A DNA stretch of 64,000 nt from assembly GCA_036015235.1 (NCBI GenBank), contig CP107926.1, positions 7,067,501 to 7,131,500 of the forward strand, in the 5' to 3' direction. A model generated the notes under the pieces. The model ran no database searches, was not told the DNA's origin, and saw only the letters and a list, made by a program, of their open reading frames with translations. The translations under genes were made by a program, and so were the position numbers. How positions within the stretch are numbered: the first letter of the stretch is position 1; the number at the start of each line of letters is the position of its first letter. This stretch comes from Streptomyces sp. NBC_00433. Lineage in GTDB: Bacteria; Actinomycetota; Actinomycetes; Streptomycetales; Streptomycetaceae. Shown here piece by piece: positions 57,165 to 64,000 of this stretch.

Positions 57165-57968
57165 CTACTTCTTCAGCTGGGCGGCGATGCCCGCCACCAC
57201 CTTGTCGGAGGCCACACCGTTGACCTCGACGGCGGTGCCGTTGACCAGGACGTAGGGGGTGCCCTTCGCGGACGCGGGGTCCTTGTTGTAGGCGGCGGTC
57301 ATGGCCAGCGCCCACTTGTCGAAGGTGCCCTTCTTCACCGCGTCGGAGAACTTGGCATTGCCCTTGAGCGCCGGGACCTGCTGCGCGATGGAGATCAGCT
57401 TGTCGGCGCTCTTGTAGGAGTCCGAGGTCTCGTCGGGGTGGTTGGCCTTGGAGTACAGCGCCTTGTGGAACTGCTCGAAGGCGTCGACGGAGACGTTCAG
57501 CGCGGCGCCCATGGCGCTGAGCGCCTTCTTCGAGCCGGAGCCGTTGTCCTTGTCGTCGATGAAGGTGCCGAACGTGTAGTTGATCTGGTACTTGCCGTCC
57601 TTGGCGCCCTGCAGTACCGCGTCGCCCGCGGTCTGCTCGTAGGCGGCGCAGTAGGGGCAGCGGGGGTCCTCGAACTCGTGGACGACGTTCTTGTTGCCCG
57701 CGTCGCCGATGACGATCGTGGTGCCGTCGGTGCCCGAGGTGTTGGCCGGCTTGACCAGGGTGTTCTTGGCGGCCGCCGACCAGTAGCTGGGCTTGTTCAT
57801 CTCGTTGACGGCGAAGGCGACGCCGCCGGCTATCGCCAGCAGGGCCACGACGCCGCCGCCGACGGCCAGCTGGCGGCGGACCTTGGCCCGCTTGGCGTCC
57901 TTCTCGCGCTGGGCGCGCAGCCGCTCGCGTGCGGCTTCCTTGCTGGCCTTGCTGTTGCGGTTGCTCAT
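57165..57968 (-). CDS. Membrane-anchored DsbA-like thioredoxin-fold protein
   Basis: The 267-residue protein has a highly charged cytoplasmic N-terminus (KEAARERLRAQREKDAKRAK), one membrane helix (LAVGGGVVALLAIAGGVAFA, about 34-53), and an extracellular DsbA/thioredoxin-4 domain. The active site is Cys104-Pro-Tyr-Cys107 (FEDPRCPYCAAYEQTAGDAV), and GTPYVLVNGTAV contains the cis-proline loop. It probably forms or shuffles disulfides in exported proteins. GGAG stands upstream of the ATG. It lies next to an unknown membrane protein gene. Confidence 0.93.
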   Translation of the reverse strand: MSNRNSKASKEAARERLRAQREKDAKRAKVRRQLAVGGGVVALLAIAGGVAFAVNEMNKPSYWSAAAKNTLVKPANTSGTDGTTIVIGDAGNKNVVHEFEDPRCPYCAAYEQTAGDAVLQGAKDGKYQINYTFGTFIDDKDNGSGSKKALSAMGAALNVSVDAFEQFHKALYSKANHPDETSDSYKSADKLISIAQQVPALKGNAKFSDAVKKGTFDKWALAMTAAYNKDPASAKGTPYVLVNGTAVEVNGVASDKVVAGIAAQLKK

Positions 57969-58028
57969 GACGGATCTCCGTGAGTACGCGTGGTGATGAC
58001 AGGGGGTGGTGCCGAGCCGGTACCGCGG

Positions 58029-58721
58029 TCAGGCGGTGGCCGGGACGGGCGGACCACGGCGTACGACGGCGTGGTGCAGCCAGCGGGCGGACCGGCCGCC
58101 CGCCACGGGGGTGCGGGCTGGGCGCACCCGGTGCGGCACCGCGGTGAGCACGCTGCGGATGGCGGCAGCGGCGAACAGCAGCGGGCGGAAGGCGGCCAGC
58201 GCGACGGCCCGCACGGTCCGGTGCAGGGCCGCCTCGCCTCGCCGCAGCCACCAGGCGGCCAGCAGGCCCACGCCGACATGGACGGCGAGCAGCAGCCAGG
58301 GCAGCGCGCTGGACTGCAGCTGGGCGGCCGCCTGGGCGCTTCCCGGCACCGCGGCGAGCGGGGTGTCCGGGGTCGGGCCGACATGGCCGTTGTGGCACAG
58401 GAAGGCCTCGTTGAAGGACCGCCAGGGGCCGGTCACCGGGCCGCCGAAAGCGCCGTAGCAGGCCTGCTGCCCGGTGGTCAGCAGGGTGTCCACGGCCAGT
58501 TCGAGCGGCACCATCAGGCCGGCCAGCGTCCAGAAGCCGCACTCGGGGCGGGCGGTGGCCAGGTACACCAGCGCGAAGACCGCGCCGAAGGCCCCGGCCA
58601 CCGCGGGCAGCGGCAGCGGGGCCTTGGCCATCAGGACGTGCGAGGTCGAGGAGAGCGTGACGCACAGCGCGGCGAAGAGGGCGGCACGCAGTGCCCTCAG
58701 CCGCGGTCGTATCGCCTCCAT
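58029..58721 (-). CDS. Integral membrane protein of unknown function
   Basis: I do not recognise the family. The 230-residue protein has about five hydrophobic segments (ALFAALCVTLSSTSHVLM, AVAGAFGAVFALVYLATA, LAGLMVPLELAVDTLLT, LPWLLLAVHVGVGLLAAWWL, LAAFRPLLFAAAAIRSVL). An outside loop has two cysteines (QQACYGAFGG, NEAFLCHNGHVG) that could form a disulfide; this is notable beside a DsbA-like gene. The tail is basic. CACTCT six bases before the ATG suggests a leaderless transcript. The longer open frame to 59963 is antisense shadow. Confidence 0.7.
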   Translation of the reverse strand: MEAIRPRLRALRAALFAALCVTLSSTSHVLMAKAPLPLPAVAGAFGAVFALVYLATARPECGFWTLAGLMVPLELAVDTLLTTGQQACYGAFGGPVTGPWRSFNEAFLCHNGHVGPTPDTPLAAVPGSAQAAAQLQSSALPWLLLAVHVGVGLLAAWWLRRGEAALHRTVRAVALAAFRPLLFAAAAIRSVLTAVPHRVRPARTPVAGGRSARWLHHAVVRRGPPVPATA

Positions 58722-58804
58722 GGCGACAGAGTGTGCCACGGGTACCTGTAGGTGTGACCTAAGAGCGCGTAACAGATGAGGTACGGGAGGCGGCGGCGGG
58801 CCCC

Positions 58805-60244
58805 CTACAGGCCCCTTATGCGGCCGTTGCGGAAGAGGTCCACGAAGATCCGGTGGTCGGAGCGGACCCGGTCGCCGTAGGAGTGGGCGAAGTCCACCAG
58901 CATCGGCGCGAAGCCCTCCTCGTCCGCGCCGATCGCCTCGTCGATGGCGTCCTCGGTGGAGAAGGGCACCAGCGAGTGCCCGCTCTCGTCGTCCGCGGCC
59001 GCGTGCATCGTCGCGGTGGCCCGGCCCAGGTCCGCCACCACCGCCTCGATCTGCGCCGGGTCGTCCAGGTCCGACCAGTCCAGGTCCACCGCGTAGGGCG
59101 ACACCTCGGCGACCAGCTGCCCTGCCCCGTCCAGCTCGGTCCAGCCCAGCCACTCGTCGGCGTGCGCCTGCAGCGCCCGCTGCGAGACGACCGTGCGCTG
59201 GCCCTCGTGCAGGAAGTAGCCGCGCACCGCGGGGTCGGTGATGTGCCGGGAGACCGCGGGGGTCTGGCCCTGCTTCATGTAGATGACGACGTCGTTCTCC
59301 AGCGCGTCGGTGGTGCCTTCGAGCAGCAGGTTGTACGACGGCAGGCCCGCGCTGCCGATGCCGACCCCGCGCCGCCCCACCACGTCCTTGACCCGCAGGC
59401 TGTCCGGGCGCACCCGGCTGGCCTCCGGCAGCGTCTCCAGATACGCCCCGAAGGCGGTCAGCACCGCGCCGCGGGTGGCCGCGTCCAGCGCGACGGCGCC
59501 GCCGTCCGCGGTGAAGCGCCGGTCGTGGTCGCGCACCTCGGTGAGCGAGTCGAGCAGCCCCACCCTGGTCCGGGTGCGGGCGCTGCGCAGGGCGTCGAGC
59601 AGCGGGCCCCGCGCGGTGTCCAGGGTCAGCTGCGGCACCGTCTCGCCCTTGGCCAGCAGCCGGATCTGCTCGCGGTAGGCGGCGGCGTAGACCGTCACCA
59701 GGCGGCTGATCATGTCGTCGCCGAGCGCCTTGACATAGCCGAGCAGCGCCACGGAGCCGGCGAAGCGCTTGAGGTCCCAGGTGAAGGGGCCGACGAAGGC
59801 CTCGTCGAAGTCGTTGACGTTGAAGACCAGCCGGCCGTTGGACGCCAGGTAGGTGCCGAAGTTCTCGGCGTGCAGGTCGCCGTGGATCCACACCCGGCCG
59901 GTGCGGTCCGTCACATAGGGCCCCGCGTCCTGCTCGCCGTCCAGGTCGGCGTAGAACAGGCACGCGGTGCCCCGGTAGAAGGCGAAGGCCGACGCGGCCA
60001 TCTTTCGGAACTTCACCCGGAATGCGGCCGGGTCGGCGGCCAGCAGCTCGCCGAAGGCGCTGTCGAAGACGGAGAGGATGTGCGCTCCGCGCGGGCCGTC
60101 GCCCGCAGTGATGTCTGCCACGACAGGGGGGACGACGGGCGCGGCGCGATGGTTGCCTCCTGTCCGGTCCTGGGGGGTGCCGCCGCCGGGTTGCGGCCCG
60201 CTCTGTCGGACCCGGGTCGTAGACTCACCGACGCCGCCAGACAA
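58805..60244 (-). CDS. DUF2252 family protein (kinase-like fold)
   Basis: The protein, up to 479 residues, carries the DUF2252 motifs RKMAASAFAFYRGTACLFYA, VWIHGDLHAENFGTYLASNG and VFNVNDFDEAFVGPFTWDLK, which resemble the HxDxxxxN and D-F-D catalytic motifs of aminoglycoside phosphotransferase-like kinases. VGIGSAGLPSYNLLLEGTTD and IYMKQGQTPAV lie in the middle. Function is unknown. The start is uncertain: the frame begins at a TTG (60244), and a GTG at 60121 is an alternative; neither has a good ribosome binding site. It is divergent from dnaE. Confidence 0.85.
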   Translation of the reverse strand: MSGGVGESTTRVRQSGPQPGGGTPQDRTGGNHRAAPVVPPVVADITAGDGPRGAHILSVFDSAFGELLAADPAAFRVKFRKMAASAFAFYRGTACLFYADLDGEQDAGPYVTDRTGRVWIHGDLHAENFGTYLASNGRLVFNVNDFDEAFVGPFTWDLKRFAGSVALLGYVKALGDDMISRLVTVYAAAYREQIRLLAKGETVPQLTLDTARGPLLDALRSARTRTRVGLLDSLTEVRDHDRRFTADGGAVALDAATRGAVLTAFGAYLETLPEASRVRPDSLRVKDVVGRRGVGIGSAGLPSYNLLLEGTTDALENDVVIYMKQGQTPAVSRHITDPAVRGYFLHEGQRTVVSQRALQAHADEWLGWTELDGAGQLVAEVSPYAVDLDWSDLDDPAQIEAVVADLGRATATMHAAADDESGHSLVPFSTEDAIDEAIGADEEGFAPMLVDFAHSYGDRVRSDHRIFVDLFRNGRIRGL

Positions 60245-60284
60245 CCCGTTCCGATGGCCCGTTCTCGCCGGAGGTGTCGCCGCC

Positions 60285-63200
60285 TTGACCGATCAGCCCT
60301 TCACTCATCTGCACGTCCACACCCAGTATTCGCTGCTGGACGGAGCGGCGAGACTGAAGGACATGTTCAAGGCGTGCAACGAGATGGAGATGAGCCATGT
60401 GGCCATCACCGATCACGGCAACCTGCACGGCGCCTACGACTTCTTCCACCAGGCCAAGGACGCCGGTGTGACCCCGGTGATGGGGATCGAAGCGTATCTG
60501 GCGCCCGAGTCGCGGCGGTACAACAAACCGGTCAAATGGGGCGCGCCGCACCAGAAGGGCGACGACGTCTCCGGCGCGGGCGCGTACACCCACATGACGA
60601 TCTGGGCGCGCAACAGCGTCGGGCTGCACAACCTCTTCCGCGCCCAGTCCCGGGCCTCCTTCGAGGGCTACTTCCGCAAGCCCCGGATGGACCGCGAGCT
60701 GCTCGGCGAATACGCCGAGGGCCTGATGGCCACCACCGGCTGCCCGTCCGGCGAGATCTCCACCCGGATCCGGCTGGGGCAGATGGACGAGGCGATCAAG
60801 GCCGCCGGCGAATACCAGGACATCTTCGGCAAGGAGAACTTCTTCGTCGAGATCATGGACCACGACATCGACATCGACCGCCGGGCCCGCAAGGGACTGG
60901 AGGAGATCGCCAGGAAGATCCAGGCGCCGTTCGTGGTCACCAACGACTCGCACTACACCTACGCCGGGGAGTCGTCCGCGCACGACACCCTGCTGTGCAT
61001 CCAGACCGGCTCGAACATGTCGGACCCGGACCGCTTCAAGTTCGACGGCTCCGGCTACTACCTCAAGTCCGCCGCCGAGATGTACGCGATCGACTCCTCG
61101 GACGCCTGGCAGGAGGGCTGCCGCAACAGCCAGCTGCTGATCGCCGACCGGGTCGAGACCGAGGGCATGTTCCAGTTCAGGAACCTGATGCCCAAGTTCG
61201 ACGTGCCCGAGGGCTACACCGAGGTCACCTGGTTCCGCGAGGAGGTCGCCCGCGGCATGGCCAGGCGCTTCCCCGGCGGCATCCCCGAGGACCGGCGCAA
61301 GCTCGCGGACTACGAGATGGACACCATCGTCCAGATGGGCTTCCCCGGGTACTTCCTGGTGGTCGCCGACTTCATCATGTGGGCGAAGAACAACGGCATC
61401 GCGGTCGGCCCCGGCCGCGGCTCCGCGGCCGGCTCGATCGTCGCCTACGCGATGGGCATCACCGACCTCGACCCGGTCCCGCACGGGCTGATCTTCGAGC
61501 GGTTCCTGAATCCCGAGCGCGTCTCCATGCCCGACGTCGACATCGACTTCGACGAGCGCAGGCGCGGCGAGGTCATCCGGTACGTGACCGAGAAGTACGG
61601 CTCCGACAAGGTCGCGCAGATCGCCACCTACGGCACCATCAAGGCCAAGGCCGCGATCAAGGACTCGGCCCGGGTGCTGGGCTACCCGTTCTCGATGGGC
61701 GACCGGATCACCAAGGCGATGCCCGCCGACGTCCTCGGCAAGGGCATCCCGCTGTCCGGCATCACCGACAAGGACCACCCCCGCTACAGCGAGGCGGGCG
61801 AGGTCCGGGCGATGTACGAGAACGAGCCGGACGTCACCAAGGTGATCAACTCGGCGAAGGGCATCGAGGGCCTGGTCCGGCAGATGGGCGTGCACGCCGC
61901 CGGTGTGATCATGTCCGCCGAGCCGCTGATCGACCATGTGCCGATCTTCTCGCCGAAGAACGACGGCGCGGTCGTCACGCAGTGGGACTACCCGAGCTGC
62001 GAGTCGCTCGGCCTGCTCAAGATGGACTTCCTCGGCCTGCGCAACCTGACGATCATGGATGACGCGGTCAAGTCGATCAAGGCCAACAAGGGCGTCGACA
62101 TCGACCTGCTCTCGCTGCCGCTCGACGACCCCAACACCTACGCCCTGCTGGGCCGCGGTGACACGCTGGGCGTCTTCCAGTTCGACGGCGGGCCCATGCG
62201 GGCCCTGCTGCGGATGATGAAGCCCGACAACTTCGAGGACATCTCCGCCGTCTCGGCCCTCTACCGGCCGGGCCCGATGGGCATGAATTCGCACATCAAC
62301 TACGCCCTGCGCAAGAACAAGCAGCAGGAGATCACCCCGATCCACAAGGAGCTGGAAGAACCGCTCCGCGAGGTCCTCGAAGTCACCTACGGCCTGATCG
62401 TCTACCAGGAGCAGGTGCAGAAGGCCGCCCAGGTGCTGGCCGGCTACTCGCTGGGCCAGGCCGACCTGCTGCGCCGGGCGATGGGCAAGAAGAAGAAAGA
62501 GGTCCTGGACAAGGAGTTCATCCCCTTCCAGGCGGGCATGCGCGAGCGCGGCTATTCCGACCAGGCCATCCAGGCGGTCTGGGACGTGCTGGTGCCCTTC
62601 GCGGGCTACGCGTTCAACAAGGCGCACTCCGCCGCGTACGGCCTGGTGTCGTACTGGACGGCCTATCTCAAGGCGAACTATCCGGCCGAGTACATGGCCG
62701 GCCTGCTGACGTCCGTGAAGGACGACAAGGACAAGATGGCGCTCTATCTCAACGAGTGCCGCCGGATGGGCATCAAGGTGCTGCCCCCGGACGTGAACGA
62801 GTCCAACGCCAACTTCACCCCGCGCGGCGACGACACGATCGTCTTCGGCCTCACCGCGGTCCGCAACGTCGGGCAGAACGTGGTGGAGTCCGTCGTCAGG
62901 TGCCGCAAGTCCAAGGGCCGCTACGCGAGCTTCCCCGACTTCCTCGACAAGGTCGAGGTCGTGGTCTGCAACAAGCGGACGGTCGAGTCGCTGATCAAGG
63001 CCGGCGCCTTCGACACCATGAAGCACACCAGGCGCGGCCTGACCGAGCACTTCGAGTCGATGATCGACAACGTGGTGCAGGTCAAGCGCAAGGAGGCCGA
63101 GGGGCAGTTCGACCTCTTCGGCGGCATGGGCGACGGCGACGCTGACGACGGTCCCGCCTTCGGCATGGACGTCGTCTTCTCCGACATCGAATGGGACAAG

Positions 63201-63839
63201 GCCTATCTGCTCGCCCAGGAAAGGGAGATGCTCGGCCTGTACGTGTCCGACCATCCGCTGTTCGGCATCGAGCACATCCTCGGCGACAAGACCGACACCG
63301 CCATCGCCGCACTCGCGGGCGACTACCAGGACGGCGCCATCGTCACCATCGGCGGCATCATCTCCGGCCTCCAGCGCAAGATGACCAAGCAGGGCAACGC
63401 CTGGGCGATCGCCACCGTCGAGGACCTGGCCGGCTCGGTGGACTGCATGTTCTTCCCCGCGACCTACCAGCTGGTGTCCACCCAACTGATGGAGGACGCG
63501 GTGGTCTTCGTCAAGGGCCGGCTCGACAAGCGCGAGGACATCCCGCGGCTGGTCGCCATGGAGCTGATGGTCCCCGACCTGACCGACGTCGGCACCAACG
63601 CGCCGGTGAGCATCTCCATCCCGACGGTCAAGGTCACCCCGCCGCTGGTCGCCAGGCTCGGCGAGGTGCTGGCCAGCCACAAGGGCAACACCGAGGTGCG
63701 GGTGCGCCTGCAGGGCGTGCGGTCCACCACGGTGCTGCGGCTCGACCGGCACCGGGTGACCGCCGCCCCGTCGCTCTTCGGCGACCTCAAGGCGCTGCTG
63801 GGGCCTGCCTGCCTGGGTGCGGGCCAGCAGGCGGGCTGA
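60285..63839 (+). CDS. dnaE: DNA polymerase III alpha subunit
   Basis: The 1184-residue replicative polymerase has an N-terminal PHP domain (FTHLHVHTQYSLLDGAARLK), the polymerase core with PDVDIDFDERRRGEV holding the catalytic Asp417 and Asp419, GPGRGSAAGSIVAYAMGITD, YQEQVQKAAQVLAGYSLGQA, a helix-hairpin-helix region, and a C-terminal OB fold (AIVTIGGIISGLQRKMTKQG). The start is a TTG at 60285 with GGAGG ten bases upstream; the frame is open further back but has no other usable start close by, and the next ATG would remove the PHP motif. Confidence 0.96.
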   Translation: MTDQPFTHLHVHTQYSLLDGAARLKDMFKACNEMEMSHVAITDHGNLHGAYDFFHQAKDAGVTPVMGIEAYLAPESRRYNKPVKWGAPHQKGDDVSGAGAYTHMTIWARNSVGLHNLFRAQSRASFEGYFRKPRMDRELLGEYAEGLMATTGCPSGEISTRIRLGQMDEAIKAAGEYQDIFGKENFFVEIMDHDIDIDRRARKGLEEIARKIQAPFVVTNDSHYTYAGESSAHDTLLCIQTGSNMSDPDRFKFDGSGYYLKSAAEMYAIDSSDAWQEGCRNSQLLIADRVETEGMFQFRNLMPKFDVPEGYTEVTWFREEVARGMARRFPGGIPEDRRKLADYEMDTIVQMGFPGYFLVVADFIMWAKNNGIAVGPGRGSAAGSIVAYAMGITDLDPVPHGLIFERFLNPERVSMPDVDIDFDERRRGEVIRYVTEKYGSDKVAQIATYGTIKAKAAIKDSARVLGYPFSMGDRITKAMPADVLGKGIPLSGITDKDHPRYSEAGEVRAMYENEPDVTKVINSAKGIEGLVRQMGVHAAGVIMSAEPLIDHVPIFSPKNDGAVVTQWDYPSCESLGLLKMDFLGLRNLTIMDDAVKSIKANKGVDIDLLSLPLDDPNTYALLGRGDTLGVFQFDGGPMRALLRMMKPDNFEDISAVSALYRPGPMGMNSHINYALRKNKQQEITPIHKELEEPLREVLEVTYGLIVYQEQVQKAAQVLAGYSLGQADLLRRAMGKKKKEVLDKEFIPFQAGMRERGYSDQAIQAVWDVLVPFAGYAFNKAHSAAYGLVSYWTAYLKANYPAEYMAGLLTSVKDDKDKMALYLNECRRMGIKVLPPDVNESNANFTPRGDDTIVFGLTAVRNVGQNVVESVVRCRKSKGRYASFPDFLDKVEVVVCNKRTVESLIKAGAFDTMKHTRRGLTEHFESMIDNVVQVKRKEAEGQFDLFGGMGDGDADDGPAFGMDVVFSDIEWDKAYLLAQEREMLGLYVSDHPLFGIEHILGDKTDTAIAALAGDYQDGAIVTIGGIISGLQRKMTKQGNAWAIATVEDLAGSVDCMFFPATYQLVSTQLMEDAVVFVKGRLDKREDIPRLVAMELMVPDLTDVGTNAPVSISIPTVKVTPPLVARLGEVLASHKGNTEVRVRLQGVRSTTVLRLDRHRVTAAPSLFGDLKALLGPACLGAGQQAG

Positions 63840-63855
63840 CCGCCGTACGACGGGC

Positions 63856-63885
63856 GCGGGGGTGCCCCGAAAGGGACACCCCCGC
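63856..63885. terminator. Hairpin terminator after dnaE
   Basis: GCGGGGGTG (63856-63864) and CACCCCCGC (63877-63885) form a 9-bp stem extended by CCC/GGG inside. There is no T-run, but it sits between convergent genes and could serve both strands. Confidence 0.65.
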
Positions 63886-63935
63886 TCATGCTGCGTTGCC
63901 TCATTGCCTCATGCCCAACGGCAGGGGCGGCACGT

Positions 63936-64000
63936 TCAGTTGTGGCCGAACCGCTTCTGCTGCTTGCCGCGCGGCGCCTGGCCGGCGGCGGGCATCATGC
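63936..64000 (-). CDS. C-terminal end of an unidentified protein
   Basis: The last 20 codons and stop of a minus-strand gene, reading MMPAAGQAPRGKQQKRFGHN, enter from the right edge. The tail is basic (RGKQQKRFGHN) and Pro/Ala-rich. The family cannot be determined from this fragment. It converges on dnaE. Confidence 0.55.
   Translation of the reverse strand, partial: MMPAAGQAPRGKQQKRFGHN

Overview
The window is about 64 kb of very GC-rich, gene-dense DNA whose gene content and order match the Streptomyces core chromosome (aroH, thi genes, metF, the dcw division cluster, ileS, lspA, rluD, dnaE). GTG starts, four-base start/stop overlaps, a single TTA codon seen by eye, a geosmin synthase and Streptomyces-specific families (the SAV_6107 HEPN family, DUF3040) fit Streptomyces or a close relative. 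No database search was possible; functions rest on motif and family recognition.

Layout. 1-12.8 kb: end of a secreted cell-wall protein gene, class II DAHP synthase, an iron-responsive Bfd ferredoxin plus bacterioferritin, a small molybdopterin oxidoreductase, a PASTA serine/threonine kinase, the thiamine operon thiO-thiS-thiG behind a TPP riboswitch, a ferredoxin-reductase-like flavoprotein, an Rv2175c-type DNA-binding protein, thiE, metF and a membrane protein with a Y/Q/G-rich tail. 12.8-22.4 kb is the accessory-looking part: two-domain geosmin synthase, a phytoene-desaturase-like flavoprotein, a DUF4126 membrane protein, a TetR regulator divergent from a HEPN-domain gene, then a MITE-like element with an intact IS481-family element inserted at its very end, a methyltransferase, a DUF3040 protein and a nested inverted-repeat block. 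22.4-28.0 kb: moxR, DUF58 and transglutaminase genes in one overlapping operon, and a beta-carbonic anhydrase.

28.2-46.8 kb: the division and cell-wall cluster mraZ, rsmH, ftsL, ftsI, murE, murF, mraY, murD, ftsW, murG, ftsQ, ftsZ, pgeF, a YggS-type PLP protein, sepF, yggT and divIVA (wag31), ending in a strong hairpin terminator. It makes lipid II and builds the divisome and the polar growth machinery. There is no murC in it. 47.0-64 kb: ileS behind an isoleucine T-box, a DksA-like protein with a lysine-rich tail, lspA, rluD, a GNAT acetyltransferase, a Na+/H+ antiporter, an MscS-type channel, a dienelactone-hydrolase-like protein, a membrane-anchored DsbA-like protein, an unknown membrane protein, a DUF2252 protein, the replicative polymerase gene dnaE and the tail of one further gene.

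The most useful signals outside the genes are: a 10-bp-phased GTGG array over the mraZ promoter; an IS481 copy whose transposase stop codon lies in the duplicated target site; a family of about 22-bp GC-rich repeats occurring as inverted pairs in three intergenic regions, including inside the dcw cluster; and a recurrent TANNNT-like box 6-8 bases before many start codons, suggesting widespread leaderless transcription.
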